Of a stretch of DNA of 64,000 nucleotides, positions 1 to 7,516 are shown piece by piece. The stretch's first letter is position 1, and every line of letters starts with the position of its first letter. The translations under genes and the position numbers were made by a program. Origin of the DNA: Candidatus Paracaedimonas acanthamoebae (GTDB lineage: Bacteria > Pseudomonadota > Alphaproteobacteria > Caedimonadales > Caedimonadaceae); assembly GCA_017307065.1 (NCBI GenBank), contig JAFKGL010000010.1:73500-137499 (forward strand), given 5' to 3'. The notes beneath the pieces are model-generated. The model ran no database searches, was not told the origin of the DNA, and worked only from the letters and a program-made list of their open reading frames with translations.

Positions 1-446
1 AAGAAATTCCTGGGATTATGACAGGAAAAGCAAAACCAGATTATCGTCGTGCAGTTGATCTTTTAACCAAAACGGCGATTAAAGAAATGATCGTTCCTTC
101 TCTCCTTCCTGTATTGGCGCCTGCTTTACTATGGTCTGTGGTTCGTTTAACAGCCGATGCTGAATCTGCCTTCACAGCTGTAGGGGCGATGTTGCTAGGG
201 ACGATTGTAACGGGTCTCTTTGTCGCTATTTCTATGACTTCCGGTGGTGGAGCATGGGATAATGCTAAAAAGTACATTGAAGATGGCAATTGTGGTGGAA
301 AAGGGTCTGAAGCTCATAAAGCTTCTGTAACAGGTGATACAGTGGGTGATCCTTATAAGGATACAGCTGGGCCTGCAATCAACCCAATGATCAAGATTAC
401 AAACATTGTAGCCTTGCTCTTGTTGGCGATCTTAGCTCACCACTAA
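1..446 (+). CDS. hppA: Membrane-bound proton-translocating pyrophosphatase, C-terminal end (partial)
   Basis: The frame is open from the left edge (first whole codon at position 3), so only the last 147 residues are seen. HppA hydrolyses pyrophosphate and pumps protons across the inner membrane. The fragment has the conserved GKAKPDY segment near its start, two hydrophobic helices, the family motif [13 protein letters not shown], a [20 protein letters not shown] stretch and a last hydrophobic helix ending in AHH. These are highly conserved in the family, so the identification is safe. The internal ATG at position 18 is not the start. The K+-dependence determinant lies outside the window. A strong terminator follows. 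Confidence 0.95.
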   Translation, partial: EIPGIMTGKAKPDYRRAVDLLTKTAIKEMIVPSLLPVLAPALLWSVVRLTADAESAFTAVGAMLLGTIVTGLFVAISMTSGGGAWDNAKKYIEDGNCGGKGSEAHKASVTGDTVGDPYKDTAGPAINPMIKITNIVALLLLAILAHH

Positions 447-474
447 GAACGACCTGATCTTTTTCAGCTCTTGA

Positions 475-508
475 AATCCCTAGGTTTGTGCCTAGGGATT
501 TTTTTTTA
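475..508 (+). terminator. Rho-independent terminator after hppA
   Basis: The arms AAATCCCTAGG (475-485) and CCTAGGGATTT (492-502) pair perfectly around a six-base loop. A run of T's continues directly from the 3' arm. The hairpin lies 28 bases after the hppA stop codon. Confidence 0.9.
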
Positions 509-608
509 TTTCTCTATTTTATTGATCAATCCTTATTTATAATCTTAAAAGAATGTGCTACGGTTTTTTTAACTTTTAGACATAAAATTGTTGGGATGGA
601 GTTTATTT

Positions 609-1748
609 ATGAAGAGTTTTAGATGGGTTATCATTGGTTTATTTCTTGTGGTCTTGAACAGGCAGTCGGTCAGGGCCAGTGCTCTTGATGAAGGAGAAAC
701 ATTCAAATCCGCTAAAATTGGGCTTCAGTATCTTCAAATCCCTCTTTCTACGCTTCAAATGTTAATAGTAGACAATCCATATTTATCTGGCAATAAAACA
801 GCGGGAGCACAATATCTAGGATTGTCTCAGGTAAGAGAATTGGGAGATTGCCATTATGTGTTTTCAGTCCATGTTGACCCCGATGATTTCTCGTCTAGGA
901 ACTACGAAGTCTACTATAAGATGCTAATGAGCCAAAAATACAAAGAGCGAAAAGTTTCACCGATCATTATGCGAGTGTTGGTTGATCTCAAAACTGGCGA
1001 AGATTATTATCAAGGTACTTATAAAATTTCTCATGGAAGCTTCCCGCCTCTTAGATTTCATCTTCAGGCAATTGAGCGAGCAAAGGCGAAAAACTTCAAA
1101 GATGGTGGGTTGTTTTGGACCAAAAAGGGGGCGTCATTTGATGATTTTAGTGAAAATTCTAGAAGAGATTCGTGCCAGATATCCGAGCTTTCTAAAGGAG
1201 AATATGGCGTTACTAAGGATGGCGAGCTTACAAGAAAACTAAAGGAAAGAAGTGATTCTTTAGAAGATATATTAGGTGAAAAAATTGTGACTCCATCGAA
1301 GAAAAGAAGCCCTTTCAAAAAGAAAGAGAAGGCAGAGCCCAGCTCTCAAGGCATTGCGATACAGCCTTCTTTAGAGAAAAAAGAAGAAGAGACAGAAGGA
1401 TCTCTGGCATCTTCATCAAGCCCTTCAAGTCAATTGTTAGGGAAAAACAAGAGACCAGAATCGCCTTCATCTCGGTCAACGCGGAAAGGAAATTTCACCT
1501 TATTACAGGAAGATATAGATGCGCTCTTAAAAGAGAATGAGCAATCTCAAGTCCCTTCTTCACCTAAAGCAGAAGAGCCTAAGGAAAGTTCTTCAACTTT
1601 TTCAAGCTCTTTCGCTTCCTCTCAAAGCTCATCAAATCAATCATATTCAGAACCTTTAAAAAAAGAAGGCGCAGCGTCTCCGCGAAGTGGACACATAAGA
1701 AAAAAGGCATCCGTTGATCCACTGAATGCAAAGGCAATAAAAAAATAA
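609..1748 (+). CDS. Secreted serine-rich protein of unknown function
   Basis: Unrecognised 379-residue protein. I start it at the ATG at 609, which has GATGGAG 7 bases upstream and opens a classic signal peptide (MKSFRWVIIGLFLVV, cleavage likely near VRASA). An in-frame TTG at 588 would put extra residues before the signal. Residues of about 25-180 look folded, with several Tyr, Phe and two Cys. From about residue 200 on, the chain is a low-complexity, probably disordered tail of Ser, Lys, Glu and Pro with runs such as SSSSPSS. This build (signal, small domain, long polar tail) is common among secreted proteins of intracellular bacteria, but nothing here proves an effector role. It is probably a single-gene unit, with hairpins behind it. 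Confidence 0.75.
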   Translation: MKSFRWVIIGLFLVVLNRQSVRASALDEGETFKSAKIGLQYLQIPLSTLQMLIVDNPYLSGNKTAGAQYLGLSQVRELGDCHYVFSVHVDPDDFSSRNYEVYYKMLMSQKYKERKVSPIIMRVLVDLKTGEDYYQGTYKISHGSFPPLRFHLQAIERAKAKNFKDGGLFWTKKGASFDDFSENSRRDSCQISELSKGEYGVTKDGELTRKLKERSDSLEDILGEKIVTPSKKRSPFKKKEKAEPSSQGIAIQPSLEKKEEETEGSLASSSSPSSQLLGKNKRPESPSSRSTRKGNFTLLQEDIDALLKENEQSQVPSSPKAEEPKESSSTFSSSFASSQSSSNQSYSEPLKKEGAASPRSGHIRKKASVDPLNAKAIKK

Positions 1749-1755
1749 TCATCAA

Positions 1756-1817
1756 GTAAGGCATTTTGTTCAATGCCCTACCTCTGATTTGAGGAGGCAT
1801 TCCGTGAAGCCTCTTTT
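1756..1817 (+). terminator. Tandem hairpins after the serine-rich gene, probable terminator
   Basis: A first hairpin pairs GTAAGGCATT with AATGCCCTAC (1756-1781, one mismatch). A second pairs GAGGC (1794-1798) with GCCTC (1809-1813) and is followed by TTTT. The second T-run is short, so termination may be partial. Confidence 0.5.
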
Positions 1818-1960
1818 AACAAATCGGGAGGAAGTTTTCCCTGTTGATTAGTGGTTTTAAGAGCCGGAGGAAAGCAAAAAAAAATACCTAATAACTCATT
1901 GAAAATAAAAAGATAAAACTCTTGGTTTTAAAAGGGAGTATTTACAAAAATCTTGCTTTT

Positions 1961-1987
1961 TTGTGCTGTTTTTGATATGATTATAAT
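1961..1987 (+). promoter_or_regulatory. Possible promoter of the hsp20 gene
   Basis: A perfect -10 box TATAAT lies at 1982-1987, with a poor -35 candidate TTGTGC at 1961-1966 (15-base spacer). It would start the transcript close to the first hairpin of the RNA thermometer. I could not see a convincing heat-shock sigma-32 promoter, but one further upstream is possible. Confidence 0.35.
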
Positions 1988-1990
1988 AGG

Positions 1991-2068
1991 TCGGATGCCT
2001 ACGTGGGTCCGATTGGGAATGTCCGGCTTTTGCGGATGGATTAACCTTATTGCTCGATGGAGAATAAG
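1991..2068 (+). promoter_or_regulatory. ROSE-like RNA thermometer in the hsp20 5' leader
   Basis: Three consecutive hairpins fill the leader. The first pairs TCGGA (1991-1995) with TCCGA (2008-2012). The second pairs TCCG (2022-2025) with CGGA (2033-2036). The third pairs CTTATT (2046-2051) and CTC (2053-2055) with GAG (2060-2062) and AATAAG (2063-2068), leaving G2052 bulged. The third hairpin buries the ribosome binding site GGAG (2059-2062), 7 bases before the ATG at 2070. A TTGCT motif (2050-2054) opposite the Shine-Dalgarno, with an unpaired or G-G-paired guanine, is the hallmark of ROSE elements, which melt on heat shock and release translation of small heat-shock genes in alphaproteobacteria. 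Confidence 0.85.
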
Positions 2069-2069
2069 A

Positions 2070-2528
2070 ATGCGCAATTATGATTTAACACCTTTGTTTC
2101 GTTCAAGTATTGGTTTTGATCGCTTAATGCGGGTGATGGATTCAGCCACCCGTGGCGAAGAAGGAGGGGCGTCCTATCCTCCTTATAATATTGAAAAAGT
2201 GGATGATCAAACCTACCGCCTAACAATGGCTGTGGCTGGGTTTAGTGACGAGAATTTAAGTATCACCGTTCAAGATAACGTGCTGGTGATCATGGGTAAA
2301 GCACGGGCAGACGATGAGAATGTCCAATATCTTTACCGTGGCATTGCAGGGCGTGCCTTTGAAAGACATTTTCAGCTTGCTGACTTCATTAAAGTCGGAG
2401 AAGCCAATCTTGAAAATGGCCTTCTCAGAATTACGCTTCAACGTGAAATCCCTGAGGCGATGAAACCCCGAACGATTGAAATTCGGCCAGCGGCTCATGC
2501 GTCTAAAGGAAAGTTGATTGAATCGTAA
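2070..2528 (+). CDS. Small heat-shock protein, Hsp20/alpha-crystallin (IbpA class)
   Basis: ATP-independent cytosolic chaperone that holds unfolding proteins for later refolding by DnaK and ClpB. The protein is 152 residues. YPPYNIE near residue 35 is typical of the IbpA-like class A group, and an alpha-crystallin domain follows to about residue 135, ending in the region LENGLLRITLQREIPE, close to the usual GxLxIxxxRxxP signature. The frame is open further upstream to 1953, but those codons coincide with the structured leader, and the ATG at 2070 has GGAG 7 bases before it. Translation should be heat-controlled by the ROSE-like leader. It is a stand-alone gene with no chaperone neighbour. Confidence 0.93.
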   Translation: MRNYDLTPLFRSSIGFDRLMRVMDSATRGEEGGASYPPYNIEKVDDQTYRLTMAVAGFSDENLSITVQDNVLVIMGKARADDENVQYLYRGIAGRAFERHFQLADFIKVGEANLENGLLRITLQREIPEAMKPRTIEIRPAAHASKGKLIES

Positions 2529-2874
2529 TCATTACCATTTTCAATAAATATTCTTTGGCTGGTTTCAGTTCATCGTAAGTGGCACTAAAACTGGCCAAAG
2601 GTAAATTGTGAGGCGGTAAACAGCATCATACTATGCTTAAGTTTATGGCTGAGATCTTTCTTAATTGCCTAATTTTATCTGCCGTCGATGAAATTTTTTC
2701 CTGAAAATGAGGAAAGCAAAAAAGATACATTGTATTCATTTATTTATTTTAAATTTGTGTCTGTGCATCCTATGTAATTGAGTATCTTATGGGGGCATAA
2801 AATAGGCTCTAAGCCGGCGTAAAAGTAAAAAGGGCAAATAACAAATTATAGAACTAAGCTAACTTTTAATGAAA
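2529..2874. other. Intergenic stretch without a gene
   Basis: AT-rich spacer between hsp20 and the secreted protease. It holds an imperfect inverted repeat (2553-2600), a short palindrome ATACATTGTAT (2725-2735) and a hairpin CTTTTAATG/CATTAAAG (2863-2886). I found no ORF with a ribosome binding site and no recognisable RNA gene. Confidence 0.6.
2553..2600 (+). repeat. Imperfect inverted repeat after hsp20
   Basis: The arm CTTTGGCTGGTTT mirrors AAACTGGCCAAAG with two mismatched positions, around a loop of about 22 bases. No T-run follows, so it is a weak terminator at best. It may protect the 3' end of the hsp20 mRNA. Confidence 0.45.
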
Positions 2875-2903
2875 TTGCCATTAAAGCCAAATTATGTTCT
2901 AAT
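2875..2903 (+). promoter_or_regulatory. Possible promoter of the secreted protease gene
   Basis: TTGCCA (2875-2880) and TCTAAT (2898-2903) are separated by 17 bases and lie about 30 bases before the protease start codon. Both boxes are weak matches, and the assignment is tentative. Confidence 0.3.
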
Positions 2904-2933
2904 AATAGCCAATTCAAGTAAAGGGAATGATTT

Positions 2934-3902
2934 ATGTATAAGATTTTTCTATGTTGTTTAACCCTTTTAAGTTCTGCTTTTTGGCAACAGGCTTCTTCCT
3001 CTACTTTACCCGAAGAGCAGGCAGAATCTTCATCTTCTCCTAAGCCAGGGCTGGTTCCTCAGACGATCACAGATCAACTGATGTATTGCACAGTTCGAAT
3101 TGAAACAGATCAAGGTGTGGGAACCGGTTTTCGTTTTGATTTTCCCCTTGGAGATCCATCAGAGAAGAAAACTGTGCCTTGCCTTGTCACGAATAAACAT
3201 GTCGTTAAGGGCGCAACGGAAGCCAAATTTCATTTTCATGGGACAATTGTTACTTCTGATAAAATTATACCTTCAAGTGATAAATTCATTTTAGAACTCA
3301 AAGACATTGAGAATAGGGTGATTCTTCATCCCAAAGAAGAGATAGATCTTTGTGTTATTCCTTTTGTTCCTATAATAAAGGAGCTAGAAGAGTATAAAAA
3401 AACTCCCTTTATGATTTCTTTAAATAAAACTTTAATACCGACAGAAGAAGACTTAAAAAAGTTATCAGCAGTTGAAGATGTTTTAATGGTTGGATACCCA
3501 ACAGGGCTTTACGATTCAGTTAATAACTTTCCTATTTTTAGAAAAGGAATCACGTCAACACATCCGGCAATTGATTTTAATGGTAAACCAGAATTTATGA
3601 TTGATGCCGCATGTTTTCCAGGGTCTTCAGGCTCTCCTGTATTTATATATAATGCAGGGATATATAGTGTAGGTCATAATAATATAGTTGCAGGTGGGAG
3701 ACTTTTATTTTTAGGTATCTTGCATTCAGGTCCTCAGATGACTGTAGAAGGAAAAATTGTGACGAAGGATATTCCCACCCAATTAACCCCTTTTTCTCAA
3801 TCGAACGTCATGTTAAATCTTGGGTATGTTATTAAAGCAAGTCAGTTGGATGCTTTTCGGATTCATTTTGAGAAAACTTTAAAAACTGATGTTGAGCAGT
3901 AG
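2934..3902 (+). CDS. Secreted trypsin-like serine protease (S1 fold)
   Basis: 322 residues with an N-terminal signal peptide (MYKIFLCCLTLLSSAFW, cleavage near residue 22). The chymotrypsin-fold catalytic triad can be placed: His89 in TNKHVV, Asp138 in EEIDLCVIP and Ser232 in FPGSSGSPVF. The last motif corresponds to the GDSGG oxyanion loop. There is no PDZ domain, so it is not a DegP-type protease; it resembles the short trypsin_2 or glutamyl-endopeptidase-like proteins. It probably acts in the periplasm or outside the cell. The start has AGGGA 7 bases upstream. The next gene, also secreted, begins 35 bases after its stop, so the two may be cotranscribed. The substrate is unknown. Confidence 0.82.
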   Translation: MYKIFLCCLTLLSSAFWQQASSSTLPEEQAESSSSPKPGLVPQTITDQLMYCTVRIETDQGVGTGFRFDFPLGDPSEKKTVPCLVTNKHVVKGATEAKFHFHGTIVTSDKIIPSSDKFILELKDIENRVILHPKEEIDLCVIPFVPIIKELEEYKKTPFMISLNKTLIPTEEDLKKLSAVEDVLMVGYPTGLYDSVNNFPIFRKGITSTHPAIDFNGKPEFMIDAACFPGSSGSPVFIYNAGIYSVGHNNIVAGGRLLFLGILHSGPQMTVEGKIVTKDIPTQLTPFSQSNVMLNLGYVIKASQLDAFRIHFEKTLKTDVEQ

Positions 3903-3937
3903 GTTTGATAGATCTTAAATTTTAAAAGGAGAATAGA

Positions 3938-4741
3938 ATGAAGTTGAAGATTTTATTTATTGGCTTATTTACTTTAACTGGTACTAGTAATGCTTCTACT
4001 CAGACAATCTCTCTTTTAAATGAGAAAATAGTTACCCAAGTACAACCACTTGTCATGAGAGTATCAAGTCCAATTCATCCGAGTTCGAGTATGGATGTTT
4101 TTGCTCACATGGGGATTGATCTTTATTCACTACCCCGGGTTGATAGTCCCTCCACTAAAGATGTTGGGGGAATAGAAGAAAAAACTTCAACTGATTCTGT
4201 TCATCAGGAGGCACAATCCCCCAAATATCTGGAAGTAATTAAAGAAGGGAAAGAAGTTTCTGTTTTAAGATTTAAGTATGAAAAGAAGAGAGGGTACTTG
4301 GCTTATAAAGATGGTACTCCTTTGAAAGCTTTTGTTAGCCAATTAAATCAATTCCATACTGAAAATCCGGACCAAGATATTGCGATTGATCTGTCTCAGC
4401 GCTTTATTTCTATTAATACCGTAGGTGCAATATACAAAGAACTTACAGATAAAATTAAAGGAAAGATCAAATGTTTTAATCTTTCTGGAACTAGCATAGG
4501 TTGCGATATTACGGATGTTTTAGAAGAATTGATTAAGAAAGATTCTTTTAAATATTTAGTGATCATTGGCACAACGGCTGCGGAAGATGCAGAAACCTTT
4601 TCTCCTTTAGATCCTGTTTTAAAAAGTAAAATTATTTATATTCCTCAAAAATATCTTCAGGAAGAAGAAGTCGTAAAACATCATTCAGGACACATAAAGA
4701 CACATGAAGATTATTTCAAAGAAGATATTTTCGGAAAATAA
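3938..4741 (+). CDS. Secreted protein of unknown function
   Basis: Unrecognised 267-residue protein with a signal peptide (MKLKILFIGLFTLTGTSNAS). AAAAGGAG lies 7 bases before the ATG. Residues of about 85-230 form a mixed alpha/beta region with phrases like IAIDLSQRFISI and FNLSGTSIGCDI. These faintly recall leucine-rich or STAS-like beta strands, but too weakly for a family call. Two Cys occur in KCFNLSGTSIGCD. It follows the secreted protease closely and converges on the unknown secreted gene at 4758-6002, with 16 bases between stop codons. Confidence 0.7.
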   Translation: MKLKILFIGLFTLTGTSNASTQTISLLNEKIVTQVQPLVMRVSSPIHPSSSMDVFAHMGIDLYSLPRVDSPSTKDVGGIEEKTSTDSVHQEAQSPKYLEVIKEGKEVSVLRFKYEKKRGYLAYKDGTPLKAFVSQLNQFHTENPDQDIAIDLSQRFISINTVGAIYKELTDKIKGKIKCFNLSGTSIGCDITDVLEELIKKDSFKYLVIIGTTAAEDAETFSPLDPVLKSKIIYIPQKYLQEEEVVKHHSGHIKTHEDYFKEDIFGK

Positions 4742-4757
4742 ACTCTTTCTCCTTAGT

Positions 4758-6002
4758 TTAGTCCAGCTGAAACTGAATAGGAAACCTTGTAATTCCTCTC
4801 AGGTGCTGTGTATTCTCGCTGGGTTGAAAGACACTTACGATTTCCCAATTCACAAAATCAGGTTTTGAAATTCCTATTATTCCTTCTAGATGAGGGACTG
4901 ATAATTTTATGGCTGGTACCATTGTAGAAGGTGGGAATCCCATTTCATTATTGCCAAGATTTATTTTTGACGTTAATCCAGCTAAGATAATTTCTTTATT
5001 TCGTTCATAAGGCTTACTAAATGAAATGAGAGGGACATAAGAATTAGTGGCGCATTTTTGGACAACTTGCTCACATGGGATAAGACAAGTTTGTCGCTCT
5101 GTGTAAAGAGAGATAATAGGGTATACAACGTCATATCCAGGTTTAGAAGAAATTATGGCTTCTTTCAAGGATTCAATATTTTGTTGAACCCACCAACAAA
5201 AAAGAGGCTCGGAATGATTATGATCAGCGTCTTGGATAAGCATATTAGGGCCTCTATCTATAAGGTCTTCAGGGGTTGTATCTGACACAAAAAGGTGCTT
5301 ATAACTTTCAAAATCAACTTGGTCGAGAGCTCTGAAATACTTTGTTTTAGTTTCATCAAAATCTGTTGATACATCTCTATTTACTATGGATTTTCTTTCA
5401 TCCTTTTTTTTACAGGAATGCGGGAAAAATCGAGGAAAGTATTTGCGATCAAAGGCAGCTTCTTTTTTCAACCATTTACCAAACTCTTCCTCCATTTCTT
5501 CCAAAAAAGTAGCATGATAAGGTTCTAAACTATATTCAATTTTTCCATCTTCTAGTTCATCTCCTATTCTTTCATATGGCCATGATAAGATTTGATAAGT
5601 ATCTAATTCCCTTCCTGACCATTGATAGGTCGAGGTATTCGAAAAAATTAATCTTTTTCCAGTTTTTCCTCTGAAAGGAGTGAAAGGAGTGATTATATAT
5701 TCGTCTGAGTCCGTTTTTCTCATCATCCATTGAATACCACCGGCACAAAAATTGATATTTCCTCGAAAGTTGAAATTTCGATCATGTCCTGGATTAAAAT
5801 AAGTTTTGTAATGATTTCCTGAAAAATTTGTATAACAGTCGTTAACAAGTCTTTGTAGAATTTGATGATTTCTCAGGATCTCATCTCCAGTTAACTCTGT
5901 AGAATAAACTTCAGCGTGTGGAGTAAAGACAGCAGAGATGATCAGGATAAGCTGTAAAAAATTCTTATATTGAGACCAGATTTTTAGTTTGTTTAAAAAC
6001 AT
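4758..6002 (-). CDS. Secreted protein of unknown function
   Basis: Unrecognised 414-residue protein. Its N-terminus has a positively charged start followed by a hydrophobic helix (LQLILIISAVFTPHAEVYS), which suggests a cleaved signal peptide. The body is rich in Trp, Tyr and Phe and carries about eight Cys (for example FCAGGIQWM, SCKKKDERK, FCWWVQQN, QTCLIPCEQVVQKC). That is consistent with a disulfide-bonded exported protein. AGAGG precedes the start. It is transcribed divergently from ccmC and is not linked to cytochrome maturation by any visible feature. Confidence 0.7.
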   Translation of the reverse strand: MFLNKLKIWSQYKNFLQLILIISAVFTPHAEVYSTELTGDEILRNHQILQRLVNDCYTNFSGNHYKTYFNPGHDRNFNFRGNINFCAGGIQWMMRKTDSDEYIITPFTPFRGKTGKRLIFSNTSTYQWSGRELDTYQILSWPYERIGDELEDGKIEYSLEPYHATFLEEMEEEFGKWLKKEAAFDRKYFPRFFPHSCKKKDERKSIVNRDVSTDFDETKTKYFRALDQVDFESYKHLFVSDTTPEDLIDRGPNMLIQDADHNHSEPLFCWWVQQNIESLKEAIISSKPGYDVVYPIISLYTERQTCLIPCEQVVQKCATNSYVPLISFSKPYERNKEIILAGLTSKINLGNNEMGFPPSTMVPAIKLSVPHLEGIIGISKPDFVNWEIVSVFQPSENTQHLRGITRFPIQFQLD

Positions 6003-6175
6003 AGAGACCTCTGTATTAGGGACAAGGAATGTCGTTATTTTCTAAGACACAACCATAATACACGAAATAAGAATTTTTTCAAAAATTAATCAAAAGATGT
6101 CTAAAGAAATCCCATCTTTTTATTTCTCATTAGCTTGAAAATCTTCTACACTCAGACCACTAAATAGGAGATCTT

Positions 6176-6907
6176 ATGCGCATTATTGCGAGTCCGAAAC
6201 AATTTTTAACTTTTAAGAAAAGGGTTCTCCCTTTTTGTATTGTAAGCCATATTCTCTTTTTAAGTTTGGGGTTATGGTTTGCATTTTTTGGGTCTCCACC
6301 TGATTACCAAATGGGGGATGCTGTACGTATGATGTACATTCATGTGCCAGCATCCTGGTTTGCCATGGGAGTGTATGCATTCATGGCCTTAAATGCGATG
6401 ATAGGGTGGATTACAAAACATCCTTTAGCAGATATCGTTGTGAAGGCAGCAGCTCCGATTGGAGCCCTTTTTACTTTTATCAGTCTAACGACAGGGGCTT
6501 TATGGGGAAAGCCCATGTGGGGTACATGGTGGGTGTGGGATGCGCGTTTAACCTCTGTCCTCATTCTTTTTTTGCTTTATTTAGGCTACTTGGCTTTGGT
6601 TGATAGTTTTGAAAATCAGGCTCAAGGGCTTAAAGCTGGAAGTATACTCGTCATCGTTGGAGCATTTAATTTGCCGATTATAAAATGGTCTGTAAATTGG
6701 TGGAACACGCTTCATCAGCCTGCAAGCCTAACGAAGCTTTCTTCTCCCTCTATTCATTCTGAGATGCTCATTCCTCTTTTTTTGATGGCTGGTGCTTACG
6801 CAAGTTATTTTATCGTAATGCTTTTGCTAAAAATTGAAACAGAGTATTTGAAACGGCGAGAACAAAACCTTTATGCCTTTAAAGTACAGGCTCTAAAATC
6901 GAATTGA
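6176..6907 (+). CDS. ccmC: Haem exporter/handling membrane protein CcmC
   Basis: CcmC loads haem onto CcmE for System I cytochrome c maturation at the periplasmic face of the inner membrane. The 243-residue product has six hydrophobic helices and the family's tryptophan-rich motif WGTWWVWDARLTS (residues near 112-124). The conserved His pair sits in loops: MYIHVPASW upstream and NTLHQPASL downstream. Length matches the family. It heads ccmC-ccmD-ccmE-ccmF. The ccmA and ccmB transporter genes usually beside it are not in this window. Confidence 0.95.
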   Translation: MRIIASPKQFLTFKKRVLPFCIVSHILFLSLGLWFAFFGSPPDYQMGDAVRMMYIHVPASWFAMGVYAFMALNAMIGWITKHPLADIVVKAAAPIGALFTFISLTTGALWGKPMWGTWWVWDARLTSVLILFLLYLGYLALVDSFENQAQGLKAGSILVIVGAFNLPIIKWSVNWWNTLHQPASLTKLSSPSIHSEMLIPLFLMAGAYASYFIVMLLLKIETEYLKRREQNLYAFKVQALKSN

Positions 6908-6921
6908 GAAAGAAAAAAAAG

Positions 6922-7074
6922 ATGGATACTTCTTATCTTTATTATATCGCAAGTGCGTATGCTATAACTCTTATCAGTTGTCTTGTTTTTTTTGTTTTCA
7001 CTTATCTGAAAGTTCAAGCTGCTCATAAAAGGATAAAACGACTTGAACAGACCTTAAAGCATCATGATATCTAA
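6922..7074 (+). CDS. ccmD: Haem exporter small subunit CcmD
   Basis: A 50-codon gene between ccmC and ccmE, easily missed. It starts MDTSYLYYIASAYAITL, has one transmembrane helix (about residues 10-28), then a basic amphipathic tail (AAHKRIKRLEQTLKHH). This is the usual CcmD build: a short Tyr-rich start, a single helix and a charged cytoplasmic tail. CcmD releases holo-CcmE from CcmABC. It starts 14 bases after the ccmC stop, with a purine-rich tract (GAGAAAG) 11 bases upstream of its ATG. It overlaps the first 11 bases of ccmE in another frame, suggesting translational coupling. Confidence 0.88.
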   Translation: MDTSYLYYIASAYAITLISCLVFFVFTYLKVQAAHKRIKRLEQTLKHHDI

Positions 7075-7504
7075 AAAGAAACAACGTCTTTATTATATTA
7101 TGTTTGCTCTTATAAGTCTCGGTGGAGGACTATCTGCTGTGCTTTATAATTTACGTACGCATCTTATTTTTTTTTACACGCCAGAAGACTTAAATAAAGG
7201 AAATTCCCTTCCTTCTGAAAAAATTCGCCTTGGAGGGGTCGTGAAAGAGAAAAGTTTAAAATATGCTCCTATCGGTATTGCAGGCGAATTTATTTTAACG
7301 GATTTTAAGAAAGAGATTTTAGTGACTTTTAGCTCTGCCCTTCCGGATCTCTTTCGTGAAGGTCAAGGTGTTGTTGCGGAAGGTAAATTTAAGGAAAATG
7401 GCGTGTTTGATGCTAACCGTATTCTGGCAAAGCATGATGAAAACTATCGACCTCCTAAACCAGGTAACAAGCAAGATAAAATAGTGCAAACACTCAAGGA
7501 CTAA
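7064..7504 (+). CDS. ccmE: Periplasmic haem chaperone CcmE
   Basis: CcmE binds haem covalently and hands it to the CcmF lyase. The product is 146 residues: a short cytoplasmic start, a membrane anchor at about 8-29, then an OB-fold domain. The haem-binding histidine is in the motif LAKHDENY, at His124 with Tyr128 four residues on, exactly the HxxxY signature. The tail after it is short and basic, as usual. The start overlaps the end of ccmD, and ccmF follows after 12 bases, so it is part of one operon. Confidence 0.95.
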   Translation: MISKKKQRLYYIMFALISLGGGLSAVLYNLRTHLIFFYTPEDLNKGNSLPSEKIRLGGVVKEKSLKYAPIGIAGEFILTDFKKEILVTFSSALPDLFREGQGVVAEGKFKENGVFDANRILAKHDENYRPPKPGNKQDKIVQTLKD

Positions 7505-7516
7505 AGGTGATCTAAC

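Noticed and set aside
588-608. Upstream TTG start for the serine-rich secreted protein
   Set aside because: It would add seven residues before the signal peptide and overlaps the ribosome binding site of the ATG at 609.
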